Assembly (NCBI GenBank): GCA_023525715.1
Contig: CM042013.1
Coordinates: forward strand, 78,059,494 to 78,123,493
Reading direction: 5' to 3'
Length of the DNA stretch: 64,000 nucleotides
Origin: Cichorium intybus
Lineage: Eukaryota > Streptophyta > Magnoliopsida > Asterales > Asteraceae
Every line of letters begins with the position of its first letter. The stretch's first letter is position 1. The notes beneath the pieces are model-generated. The model worked only from the letters and a program-made list of their open reading frames with translations, did no database searches and was not told the DNA's origin. Both the position numbers and the translations under genes were made by a program. Shown in pieces: positions 12,048 to 23,423 of the stretch.

Positions 12048-12371
12048 GCCTTGGATTTCGTCCAACCCATTAGGGTTTCCAGGTTATTCTTTGCTCAACT
12101 ATTGAACAAATACAATTCAGCCCCTGCACTATTAATTAATCCAATTAATCCCGAAATTAATTATAATTAATTTTGATCAATTATTAATTAAATAATATGA
12201 TTTATAATTAAAATATTATTCTCATAATATATTAATAAATCATTATTTTCTCTCTTTTAATTAATCATCTAGTCCTTTGCGAGTTATCAGGGCAACCCAA
12301 AAGGACTGTGCTGCTGTCAAATTAAGTACACTTCTAAATTAAAGTTATTGCTTAGACACTTTAATCCAACA

Positions 12372-13225
12372 GTCTCCCATTTGGATAAGTTTATAACTAT
12401 AATTCCATATTGCTTAAATTTTTGACCAGCAAATTGTAGCATCCAAAAGCCGCTGTCGAACTCTGACCTAGTCAGTCTATATCCTAAGATAAGTGATCGT
12501 ATGACCCTTCGTTCTGCAAGATATCATTCAGATCTGAGGCATGGTCCTCAGTCTGATTCTCTGTTTCCCGATTCCTGATTTGTAATGATTTAGGACTCTA
12601 AATTAAAAACATCAATTTTGTCCTGGCCGGGCCCAGCACAATTAGTTATCACCAAATCACCGAGGGGCCCACAGATATCGCTTTTCCTGTTAGGGCAAAA
12701 GGAACAAATAAACTTTGACTCATATGATTATGTCTTTTACTCGTCAAATCGCACACAACAATACGTTTTATAACATCGAGTTACCAATGCGTTTATGTAT
12801 TATTAATGCACAGCCGATTTGCAAATTTCAACTCATATGTCTAGGTTTCAAGGTCATAAGATGTTATCATCTCAGAATTACTTAGTGACAATTCCATGTA
12901 GTAATTCTCTGATTACGGGTTGATCCAATATTCAAATCTCCATTTCTGAGTACTCATGAATATTTCAGCAAGGCTATTGCTATGTCTAACTCATTAGACA
13001 GTCTACAATTCAATTCATGATAGTCTTAGTTCATAACTTACTTCCAAAAGTATGACCGACTGTGGATGTTTGAATAATCAATTATTTAGGAAGTAAAAAA
13101 CATGAAAATTACGAAACACAAAATGTACTATTGACAATTGGTAGTAAACAATGCTGATAAATAATTCTATATTATTTAATCACCAAATTCAATTACATCC
13201 TTTTGTATCCTTTCAAGGTATCTAT
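12372..13225 (-). other. Element A non-coding tail between pol and 3' LTR
   Basis: Starts with the polypurine tract next to the LTR (plus strand GTCTCCCATTTGGATAAG; on the minus strand a purine-rich run ending AGAC). The rest aligns with tails of B (14211-15119), C (26335-27196) and D (48082-48800), including CTGACC(C/T)AGTCAG and AGATAAGTGATC blocks. No coding sequence. A conserved ~0.85 kb non-coding tail after pol is a family trait here. Confidence 0.75.
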
Positions 13226-13444
13226 CTAATTGCTAAAACTAATATCATCTTTCAGCCAAATGCACCTTGCATGCTGATGGAGTTTAACCCTGTGAAGAGC
13301 CTTTGTTAGAGGATCTACAGGATTTTCTTTAGATGATACTCTTTTCAGCAAGAGGTGACCTTCTTCTACTCTATGTCTGATGTAATGGTACTTTTTGTCG
13401 ATATGTCTGGAGTTTCCATGATCTCTCGGTTCCTTGGTCAAGGC
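13226..13444 (-). pseudogene. Element A RNase H, C-terminal piece
   Basis: Encodes the end of a copia RNase H: LTKEPRDHGNSRHIDKKYHYIRHR, then EEGHLLLKRVSS, then PVDPLTKALHRVK, finishing DDISFSN and a stop. The N-terminal residues of the local ORF come from LTR B and are not part of the gene. The coding strand is interrupted at AAGGC (13440-13444) by element B and continues at 21187. Confidence 0.92.
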
Positions 13445-14210
13445 TGAAAGGTTTAGCACAAACAATGCACTAGAAACCCTAAGTTCATATGCAACCTAAT
13501 GAAGGATCTATGTTTTTCTATCTTATGAACATATAAAAAAACCTAAGGCCAACAATTATTTCTAAAGATCAAAACAAGAATTACCAACCTTTTGGATCTT
13601 GTTCTTGAAGCTAGCAGCAAAGAGATTCTGTCTCAAATGAAGTCACACCCAAGCTATGGAGGAGAGAAAGCAGCAGAGTCTCTAGAGAGTCTAAAGTTGG
13701 CGTAGGTTTTGGGGTGCCCAGGGGTTCCTTTTATAGCCTCCAAGGGTTACAGTCAAAACCCTAGAGGAGCCCCTTAATGGACAAGCCTGTTGACCATTTG
13801 GACCAGATCTCTTAAAGCCTAACTAGGGTTTCACCAACTTGGAGAGGAGCCTCCAAGGTGTCGCCAATTCTAGCCCATGGCTACTGGTTTGCCAGTTATT
13901 CAACTATTGAATAAATACAAACCAGTCCCTGCACTTTTAATTAATTTATTTAATCACTAAATTAAATCCATTTAATTCCATATTAACTTCTAATTAATTA
14001 ATATAGTTTCTAATTAATATATTAACACTTAAATATGTTAATAAACTATTTATATAATCTCTATTGATTTATTAAACAATTAATAAATCAACCTCTCTCT
14101 ACGAAACTCTACATCAATCCTCCAGCTATGAGGGCAACCCAAATGGACTTTGCTTCAATTAACAAGATAAATACAAATATAAATTCATGGCTTAGACACC
14201 TAATCCAACA
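13445..14210 (-). repeat. 3' LTR of element B
   Basis: Starts TGAAAGGTTTAGC and ends TAATCCAACA in plus-strand view. TATA-like box TATAAAA (minus) at 13729-13735. Similar over its full length to 20416-21186 with scattered substitutions. Confidence 0.95.
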
Positions 14211-15119
14211 GTCTCCCACTTGGATAAGTCTATGACTTTAGATTTATCTTCTGGTTAATAATTCTCAGTTTCTGATGAAACTGTTACTGAACTCTGACCC
14301 AGTCAGTTCTGTCCAAAGATAAGTGATCAGATGATCCTCCGTCTAACAAGATATTTTTCAGACTCAAGACATGGATTAAGATCAATCTTGGTCCAATACT
14401 CTGTTTCTCGATTTCCGATTTGCTTATGACTTTAAGACTACTAATTGAACACATCAATTTAGTCCTGTTTGGCCAACACTTTCAGTCAACTTCAAAATCA
14501 TCGAGAGGCCTACAGATATCTGTTTCCCATCGGGTCAGGGGACGGATAAGTTTTGACTTATATGTCTATATCTTTTAGTAGTCAGAATACTCACAACAAT
14601 GCATTTTATAACATCGAGTTACCGGTGCGTTTTCGCATTATCAATGAGCAACTGCCTCGCAAATTACAAATCTTATTTCTCCACTTAAAGATCAAAGGAT
14701 ATTATCGTCTTAACATTCCTCGTGATGTGATCCATGAAGCAATCTGTTAAGTGCGGGTTTACCCAATACTCAAATATCTATTTTCTAAGTACTCATGAAC
14801 GTTGTAGCAGTCTTACTGCAATGTCTAACTCCTTAGACAATCTGCAACCGATTCATGACAGTCTTCGTTCATACTTACTCCTTAACAGTATGATCGACTA
14901 TGGAATTTCGAATAATATAATTAATCAGGAAGTTTAAACATGCAAAAATTGAAACATAATAATAAATAATTGACAAAGGTAGTAAACAATACTCATTTAT
15001 AAATCTCCATTATAAAATCACCAAGTCAATTACATTTATACTGTTACAAGTTTCAAAAACCTAATTACAAAAACCTAATTACATTTATACTGTTACAAGG
15101 TAGTAAACAATACTCATTT
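14211..15119 (-). other. Element B polypurine tract and non-coding tail
   Basis: GTCTCCCACTTGGATAAG next to the LTR is the polypurine tract on the minus strand. The rest is the shared family tail without coding sequence. Near 15035-15115 a short stretch (ATTACATTTATACTGTTACAAG and AGTAAACAATACTCATT) is duplicated locally. Confidence 0.75.
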
Positions 15120-16814
15120 CTAATTACTAAAACTAATATCATCCTTCAGTCCGATACTCCGAGCATGCTGATTGTGCTTGATCCTACTCAGTGCCTTAGT
15201 CAAAGGATCTGCAGGATTGTCTTCTGATGATACCCTCTTAACCAAGAGGTGACCTTCTTCTACTTGATATCAAATATTGTGGTACTTTCTTTCGATATGT
15301 CTGGACTTTCCATGGTCTCGCGGTTCCTTTGTCAAAGCGACCGCTCCTTCGTTATCGCAGAATAGTTCCACCGGCTCTTGAATACTCTGGATAACTCCAA
15401 GTTCACTGATGAAGTTCTTCAGCCAAGCCGCTTCCTTAGACGCTTCACTCGCTGCTATGTACTCTGATTTGCATGTTGAATCAGCCACCGTCACTTGTTT
15501 GGAACTTTTCTAAGTGACCGCTCCACCGTTCAGAAGAAATACCCGGCCTGACTGAGACCGACCACTGTCTCTTTCTGTCTAGAAGCTGGCAGCTGTATAT
15601 CCAATTACTTTCAAGTTATCACTGCCACCAAGGACTAACACCATGTTCTTTGTCCTTCGTAGATACTTGAGTATGTTCTTAACCGCTATCCAGTATGCCT
15701 TTCCAGGATTACCCTGGAACCGACTAACCATGCTCAAGGCAAAGGATACGTTGAGGTGAGTACATGTCATAGCATACATGATCGACCCTACTGTTGAAGC
15801 ATAAGGTACCCGACTCATTTCAGCTATTTCTTCATCTGTACTCGGGCTTTGAGTCTTACTCAATTTGGCATTACTTTGGATAGGTAGCTCTCCCTTCTTG
15901 GAATTTTCCATACTAAACCTCTTTAGTACCTTTTCCAAGTATGTACACTCACTCAAGCCTATTAACTTTTTATTTCTATCTCTTAGTATCCTTATCCCGA
16001 GAATATAAACAGCTTCTCCAAGGTCTTTTATGGCGAAACACTTCCCGAGCCAAGACTTGACATCTTGCAAGGTCGGAACGTCGTTTCCCATGAGCAGTAT
16101 GTCATCAACATACAGCACCAGAAAAGTGACTATACTCCCACTAGCCTTGACATATACACAGGACTCATATTCACTTCTAGAGAAACCGAATTCTTTGACT
16201 TTCTCATGGAAGCAAAGATTCCAGCTGCGAGAAGCTTGTTTCAATCCGTAGATTGATCTCTCAAGCTTACACACTTTATCAGGATGCTTTGTGTCTACAA
16301 AACCTTCTGGCTGATTCATGTAAACATCCTCAGTAAGTTTCCCGTTAAGGAAAGCGGCTTTGACATCCATCTGCCATATTTCATAATCATGAAATGCAAC
16401 TATGGCAAGCATTACTCTTATTGACTTAATCTTGGCTATTGGTGAGAAGGTTTTATCATATTCAACCCCCGGGGTTTGAGTGAATCCCTTCATAACCAGC
16501 CGAGCTTTATAAGTGTGTACTTTACCATCCATGTCGGTCTTCTTCTTGAAGATCCACTTGCACCCAACTGTCTTACGACCCGGCACATTGTCAACCAAGT
16601 TCCAAACTTGATTGTCATACATAGACTTAATCTCGTTGTCCATTGCCTCTTTCCATTTGGCAGACTCGGGGCCCGCCACTGCTTCGTGGTAGTTAGCTGG
16701 TTCATCTAAATTTGTTAGTGTACGATCACTGACAAACGTATCACCATCCGTAGTTATATGGAAACCATAAAACTCGGGTGGCATGCTAACTCTACCCGAA
16801 TGCCTAAGGGGCAA
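15120..16814 (-). pseudogene. Element B reverse transcriptase and RNase H
   Basis: RT begins near EAMDNEIKSMYDNQVWNLVD and keeps GCKWIFKKKTD, KARLVMKGFTQ, QMDVKAAFLNG, LKQASRSWN and the catalytic LYVDDILLMGND (YVDD codons 16101-16112). RNase H follows with TASF, an internal stop near 15577, ADSTCKSEYIAASEASKEAAWL, FCDNEGAVALTKEPRDHGKSRH and the end near 15120. At least two in-frame stops and one frame change interrupt it (411-codon open part 15579-16814). The YVDD active site is intact. The fold is assigned from many family motifs. Confidence 0.93.
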
Positions 16815-17941
16815 TGATATGTTAGTCGTTCTAATACGAACATCTTCCTTATGTTGGTGGCTAGATTCTCCTAAGGTTGTTTCATCGGGTGTTTCCTGAA
16901 TTTCTTCAAGGTCAACAATACTCCCACTGTCCTCTTTGGAAATGAGCTCTTTCTCTTGAAAGACTCCTCATCTAGCTACAAAGACCACGTCCTCGCTTGG
17001 TTTGTAGAACAAGTATCCAAATGACTGTTTTGGGTATCCGATGAAATAACACCTCTCACTTCTTTATACGAGTTTGTCTTGAGTATCTCGTCTCACGAAA
17101 GCCTCACAAACCCAGACTTTGATGTGTGCCAATGAGGTAACTTTCCCCGTCCACATCTCGTGAGGTGTTTTAGCAATCTTCTTGGTTGGGACAAGGTTAA
17201 GGATATAGGCGGCAGCCTCTAAGGCATACCCCCAGAAATGGATTGGAAGCGAAGCTCGATTCATCATGGAACGATCCATGTCCAACAAGGTTCGGTTTCG
17301 CCTTTCAGCAACACCGTTCAAATGTGGTGTTTTTGGAGGCGATAACTGTGAAACAATTGCACATTCCTTAAGATAATCGAGAAACTCGATATTAAGATAC
17401 TCATCGCCTCTGTCGGATCTAAGCATCTTTATCTTTCTGCCCAGTTGATTTTCTACTTCGTTTTTAAACTCTTTGAAGTTTTCAAAGGTATCTGATTTGT
17501 GCTTGATTAAGTAGATATACCCATATCTACTAATATCATCAGTAAAGGTCACATAGAACCACGTGCCATCTTTTGTGGTTGTTCTGAAAGGACCACACAC
17601 ATCTGTGTGTATGATGTCCAACAAACCTTCACCTCTTTCAAAGGAACATTTGAATGGTGATTTTGTCATCTTGCCAAGTAAACAAGATTCGCATACATCA
17701 TCCGATTTAAGGTCGAATGATTCCAACATTCCATCCTTTTGGAGTTGGGCGATGCGTTTCTTATTAACATGCCAAGGCGACAGTGCCACATACTTGCCTT
17801 TTCTATACCGTCCGAAGAATCAATATGTAATACATTTTTACCATAATTATCAACACACATAATAGTCTCATACACTCCATCACAAGGCATAGCATTAAAA
17901 ATAAAAACATCATTTTTGAAAACTGAAATTGAACCATTCAA
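16815..17941 (-). pseudogene. Element B integrase (GAG-pre-integrase and DDE core)
   Basis: The pre-integrase zinc finger region is split by a frameshift near 17770 (MWHCRLG / VNKKRIAQLQKDG, then CESCLLGKMTKSPF). The catalytic core keeps HTDVCGPF (first Asp), LRSDRGDEYL (second Asp) and NGVAERRNRTLLDM (Glu). After EAFVRRDTQDKLV there is an in-frame stop (17061-17063), and a second stop in the linker where the family has FVARRGVF. It continues into the RT with the LRHSGRVSMPPEFYGFH linker. Confidence 0.9.
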
Positions 17942-19149
17942 TTTATTAAATCATAATAAAAACCTTGTTTGAACAATGCATGAAAAGAAATTATGTTCTT
18001 TGCCATATCAGGTGAATAGCAACAATTATGTAAATCTAAACTAACTCCACTACTAAGCACTAGTCTACAGACACTGATCTTGGTAACAGGTGACGTTCGC
18101 CTATTGCCCATGACCAGGTTCAATCTACCGTGCTCCAGCTCCCTACTTTCCTTTAGGCCCTGCAAATCAGAACATATATGAAAACCACATCCGGTATTAA
18201 GGACCCAAGAACAGGGAAAATATGAGTTATTAGATATAGAGTAAGTACCTGCTTGTGATGGCTTCACTTTGCCATCTTTGATATCTTGCAAGTACCTAGG
18301 GCAGCTTTTCTTCCAGTGACCCTTTTCTTTGCAATAAAAGTAGTCGGCTTCCTTGGGATTCGTGACATGCGGAATGCTGGAAGACTTAGCTCTCGGGGCA
18401 CTGCTAGATGACACGATATGAACCTTTTCCCACCAGTTTCGCTTTGGAGGGCCCTTCCGTTTCTTTTCCTTGCCAGAGCCAATAGCCAGGACAGGTGGGT
18501 TAATAGGGAGCAGACCTTTTCCCTTCATCCCGTCTTCAGCAGTACGAAGCATGCGGTGTAATTTAGCCAGAGTTGCCTGATTGTTGTTCAAATGATACGC
18601 CAGTGTGAACTGGTCATAAGAACTGGGCAAAGAGTTTAGCACTATGTCAACAACTAAATCCTCATGAACAGGCATTTCTAGCTTGCTTACCCTCTCCACG
18701 TAACCGTGCATCCTTTGCACGTGAGTGCAGATGGACTCTCCATCTCTAGGCTTGCCGTTAGTGAAAGCTTTTACAACCTCACGCCTTTCGATGCGTTCTT
18801 GCTTGCGGAACTTTTCCGTTAGCTCTTTGTGCATTTCGTAAGGCCAGTAGTCCTCATAAATTCTTTGCAGCTCAGAGTTCATGGTGGCGATCATGATGCA
18901 AGCCACTTTGGTTGCATCACCCGAGTGTTTTTGGTACGAGGCGATTTCCTCGGGAGTAGCGGTATCTGGGTCAACCTCAACTAGCTTGGTTTCTAGAACA
19001 TACTCTTTGTGTTCAAACCTAAGAGCCATTTTGATGTTATGGATCCAGTCATTGTAGTTTGTGCCGTCCAACGTCACTTTGGAGCACAATGACAGGATCG
19101 AGGTGACATTACCGGGGTTTGAGTAGGGAGCGGTTTGGTCAGAAGACAT
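17938..19149 (-). pseudogene. Element B Gag, nucleocapsid and protease N-part
   Basis: 403-codon ORF starting at ATG 19149. The retrotransposon Gag region (about 20-190) has SLCSKVTLDGTNYNDWI, CIMIATMNSELQRIYEDYW and DIVLNSLPSSYDQFTLAYHL. The zinc knuckle (about 270-285) reads YFYCKEKGHWKKSC, so its first Cys is Tyr. The protease site (about 314-325) reads WVLNTGCGFH, so the catalytic Asp of DTG is Asn. The frame is lost at 17938 within a sequence that the sibling elements continue. Both changes would be expected to inactivate. Confidence 0.92.
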
Positions 19150-20403
19150 CTATAAAAGAAGAAGATAGTTTTAGTTAGACATTTATAAATAACCCTTATA
19201 TTCAACCAAGAATAAATATAAGGCTAGGATCCTACAATAACAATCTACAATATCGAAGACGGATGCCGTAATCTTTATTGTAAATTTTATAAGGTAGGCG
19301 AATGACGATTCAGCCAATTCCAGCGCGAAAACATAATCAAATTATAATGGAATTCCTAGTTTCTTTTGAGATTTATTGAACTGTTCAATAGCATGTTTTA
19401 ATCTCGAGAATGCCCCACTGTTTGTGACTGGGATACCGAGGATCACAAACCGGGTGTGAATAACCATGCGAATTAGCTCGGTACTCTCGAAATCAATTAC
19501 CATCTCTAATTGATGTGCCGGTTAACCACACACGCTCCATCAATAATGGCAAAATCGAGAAACCCATTGCGACTCTTTGTGGACCCCAGTTGGCGTGCCG
19601 GTAAACCACACACGCTCAACCAACGTTCCACAAAGTGCAATGTGCAATTCCATGGATTAGCACCAATTCACATTCTTGACCTAAAGTAACTAGATTGGGA
19701 TTTTTGTTCAAGGTTCTAGTACTTTCAATTATAGCATTATACTTTTAAGAGGCTCAGCGGTTCTATCAAACCCGTTCGGCTAACGACACTCGACTAACCA
19801 AGAGAGCGGTGGGTGAGAGTGGACACCCATTAGACTACCATTTTATACGTAGTCTCCTTATACCCTCTTTGTAGGACAATTTTATGAATAAGACCTACTA
19901 ACGGTAAGACTAACCAGTTTAATCTTACATATAAATATTAACTTTTAATCATAAATATATAAGATATATTTTAATCTTATTAAAATATTTTAGATTTAAT
20001 TTATTACTAATTTTCGCAAATTAATATATATATTTCGAAAATTTTAAATTAAATATTTAAGTGATTTAATTGGTCTTTTAATTAAACAATTTAATTAAAC
20101 TAATTAAATCAAATAAGGGAATCACAAAAATTAATCAAATTAATTTTCCTAACCCTTATCCCTAGTCATCGAAAATTGCAAGCAAAGATAAGGGGTTCCA
20201 GTTATTTTAATTATCCAATAATTACCAAAAATAACAACCAACTAATCAAGGCAAGCAAAAAAGGGGGGACCAACTAGGGTTGGCGGCTAGGGTTTCAAAA
20301 CCCTAGCCACAAAATCTATGAAGGCCTTTTCCAAGGGTTATTTTTCACAAAAACCCTTTGACACAAATCAGTTATAGCAATTCATATAGAAAAACAAGCA
20401 TAT
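19150..20403 (-). other. Element B leader (untranslated region between primer site and gag)
   Basis: About 1.25 kb without coding sequence. It contains a hairpin TTTGTGA…TCACAAA (19421-19449) and twin motifs TGTGCCGGTTAACCACAC-like at 19514 and 19594, all conserved in A, C and D. The primer-proximal 400 nt has AT-rich stretches and CCTAGCC / GGCTAGGG blocks that may pair. Confidence 0.8.
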
Positions 20404-20414
20404 CTCTGATACCA
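20404..20414 (-). other. Primer binding site of element B
   Basis: Minus strand TGGTATCAGAG, one base from the LTR at 20416. Complementary to the initiator tRNA-Met 3' end. Confidence 0.88.
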
Positions 20415-20415
20415 C

Positions 20416-21186
20416 CGAAAGGTTTAGCATAAACAATGAACTAGAAACCCTAAGTTCACATGCAACATAATGAAGGATCTATGTTTTTCTATCTTATGAA
20501 CATATAACAAAAACCTAAGGCCAACAATTATTTCTAAAGATCAAAACAAGAATTACCAACCTTTTGGATCTTATTGTTGAAGCTAGCAGCAAAGAGATCC
20601 TGTCTCAAATGAAGTCACACCCCAAGCTATGGAGGAGAGAAAGCAGCAGAGTCTCTGGAGAGTCTAAAGTTGGCGCAGGTTTTGGGGTGCCCAGGGGGTT
20701 CCTTTTATAGCCTCCAAGGGTTACAGTCAAAACCCTAGAGGATCCCCTTAATGGACAAGCCTGCTGACCATTTGAACCAGATCTCTTAAAGCCTAACTAG
20801 GGTTTTGCCAACATGGAGAGGAGCCTCCAAGGTGGCGCCAATTATGGCCCCTGTCTACTGGTTTGCCAGTTATTCAACTATTGAATAAATACAAACCAGT
20901 CCCTGCACTTTTAATTAATTTATTTAATCACTGAATTAAATACAATTAATTCCAGATTAATTTTTAATTAATTAATATAGTTTCTAATTAATATATTAAC
21001 ACTTAAATATATTAATAAACTATTTATTTAATCTCTATTGATTTATTAAACAATTAATAAATCAACCTCTCTCTCTGCGGAACTCTACATCAATCCTCCA
21101 GCTATGAGGGCAACCCAAATGGACTTTGCTTCAATTAACAAGATAAATACAAATATAAAGTCATGGCTTAGACACCTAATCCAACA
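20416..21186 (-). repeat. 5' LTR of element B
   Basis: 771 bp. The first base in plus-strand view is C instead of T, so the LTR end reads CG on the minus strand instead of CA. TATA-like box (minus) at 20703-20709. Ends CCAACA followed by TSD AAGGC. Confidence 0.95.
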
Positions 21187-21859
21187 AAGGCAACCGCTCC
21201 TTTATTATCGCATAACAGTTCCATTGGCTCCTGAATCGTCGGGACTACTCCAAGGTCACTAATGAAATTCTTTAGCAAGCCGCTTCCTTAGAGGCTTCAC
21301 TCGCAGCTATATACTTTGATTCACATGTCGAATCAGCCACTGTCTCCTGCTTGGAACTTTTCCAGGTAACTGCTCCACCGTTTAATAGGAATACCCAACC
21401 GGACTGAGACCTGTAGTTGTCTCTGTCTGTCTAAAAACTGGCGTCACTGTATCCACTTACTCTCAACGTATCATTGCCACCAAGGACTAGGACCAGGTCT
21501 TTCGTCCTTCATAAATACTTGAGTATGTTCTTAATCGTAGTCCAATGCGCCTTGCCCGGGTTTCCCTAATATCGACTGACCATGCTTAAGGCAAAGGCCA
21601 CATAAGGGCATGTACATGTCTAGCATACATGATCGACCCCATAGCCGAAGCGTAGGGTACTCGTCTCATTTCAGGTATTTCCTCATCTGTACTCGGACAT
21701 TGAGTCTTGCTCAATTTGGTATTGCTTTGCATTGGTAGCTCTCCTTTCTTGGAATTTTCCATACTGAATCTTTTTAGTACTTTGTTCAAGTAAATACTTT
21801 GACCGAGTCCAATTAGTCGCTTCTTTCTATCTCTCAATATTCTTATCCCGAGAATATAG
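21187..21859 (-). pseudogene. Element A RT C-terminus and RNase H N-part
   Basis: Middle piece of A's pol, between insertions B and C. It encodes YILGIRILRDRKKRLIGL, YLNKVLKRFSMENSKKGELP, STDEEIPEMRRVPYASAMGSIMY and then, in other frames, the RNase H start (VTWKSSKQ…ADSTC.S.YIAASEASKE). Small deletions and stops break the frame (for example near 21275 and 21600). Joins 13444 on one side and 33759 on the other once the insertions are removed. Confidence 0.92.
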
Positions 21860-22489
21860 TGAAAGGTTTTCTGCAAATCTATGAACTAAAACCCTAAGTT
21901 CACATGCAACCTAAATAGGATCTATGTTTTCTATCATTGAACATATAATAAAATCCCTAAAGGCCAACAGAAAAATTCTAAAGAAAATAATAAAGAAAAC
22001 TAACCTTTAGTTTCAGTCCTTGAAGCTAGGAGTACAAGTGTCCTGGCTCAAATGAGATCACAACCAGGGAGCAGGAGGAGAGGGACGAAATTCCCGAGAG
22101 ACAGAGTGAAGTTGGCGTAGGTTTTAGGGTTCCCAGGGAGCCCTATTTATAGCCTCCAGGTGGTGACAGTCAAAACCCTAGACAAACCCAAATCTAGATA
22201 AGCCTTTTATCATTTGGACCAAGCTTTTTAGCCTCCATTCTAGGGTTTCGAAATTATGGATAAACCCTCCATAATTTCGCCACCTTTATTATAACCTGGC
22301 CAGTTATCACTCAACTATTGAGTAATTATAAAACCAGTCCCTCCATAGTTTCTAATTAATATATTATCACCATAATAGATTAATAAACCTTTATTTAATT
22401 TCTATTGATTTATTAATCATATAATAAATCAATCTTTCTCTCTATGAGAATTTCTGCCAAACCTCTAGCTAGGCCCGTCGAAAATAACC

Positions 22490-22650
22490 GATACCCGAAT
22501 AAACCAACCGACCCATTTCGATTTGGATAAATCGGGTCGGGTAAATCGGGTTTTGGGTATAAAAAATCCGGGTTTCGATTTACCCGTATTATTATCGGTT
22601 CAGGTATAAGGTTTACAAAATTAGATTTGGGTATACCCGAATACCCGATT
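22490..22650. repeat. Left subterminal ACCCGA/TCGGGT cluster of the hAT element
   Basis: More than ten copies of ACCCGA, ACCCG, TCGGGT or close variants within 160 bp, on both strands. Arrays of short motifs near hAT ends are known transposase binding sites in Ac-type elements; that role here is inferred. Confidence 0.8.
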
Positions 22651-23423
22651 TATGTTTTAAATATAATCATTTTTTGTTTTAAATTTTATAGAAAATAACA
22701 TTGAAATACCCCTTGGCTTGGTACGCAAGTGATGACTCGTAAACCCTCCGTCAACGTCAGTCTCTCCCTTTTCTTGAACCCTATCTTTATCGTCTGCAAG
22801 AAAATTATAACCCTTTCCGGCAAGCCGTAGTTTCCGATTGTCAAGAAGTTGCAAAAAAGCCTTCGCAAGGTATCGCACTATCGCTCTGTTTCATCTTTTA
22901 TTACTATTTTACTGCATATTTTATTGGTTGCTTTTAATATATTAAAATGCTATCGAAAGTTGCCGTTTGACCGTATTTTTCAAACATTGGTTGCTTTTAA
23001 TGTTTCAAACATTGGTTGCTTTTGATGTTTCCATTATTTGTTTGTTTATGTGACGGTGAAACCGTATACTCACAAAAAGTTTATTTGTTACCTCTTAATA
23101 TTTCCAAGATTTGTTTTAATGTTTCCAAGATTTGTTTGATCGTATTTGAAGATAAATTGATGTTCAACTTTTATTGTTTTTAAAGATCTCTGTAATTGCC
23201 TTTCACTTTCAAGAATATTGTACGCCTTAGCAAGTGGACAACCAGATTGTGAAATACCTTGTTTGCCCTTCACTTTGAGATCCTACTGTTAGAAATCTTT
23301 TACTAACACTTATTAATAGCATTCGACATCAAATAAAATTTATGCTGTTAGGATTATTTTTGTAATAACTTTTGACTACAAATAAAAATTTATGCTATTT
23401 TCTATTATGTGTTTGATTACTAG

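Larger units (their letters stand above)
2094..12371 (-). repeat. 3' LTR of element A, interrupted by element F
   Basis: Bases 2094-2460 and about 12046-12371 align end to end with the intact 5' LTR at 55050-55783. Element F sits between them. Relative to the intact copy, 41 bp (equivalent to 55417-55457) is missing at the right-hand junction. A TATA-like box (TATAAATA on the minus strand) is at 2359-2366. Confidence 0.93.
13445..21186 (-). mobile_element. Element B: complete but inactive Ty1/copia retrotransposon
   Basis: 7,742 bp with LTRs of about 766-771 bp. TSD AAGGC lies at 13440-13444 and 21187-21191. Primer site TGGTATCAGAG (minus strand) is at 20404-20414. The polyprotein runs from ATG at 19149 to the stop at 15120, about 1,340 codons, close to full length for copia. 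It sits in A's RNase H in the same orientation as A. Two frameshifts and several stops inactivate it; many look like C-to-T changes (for example Arg CGA to TGA near 16970), as methylated repeats accumulate. Confidence 0.95.
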
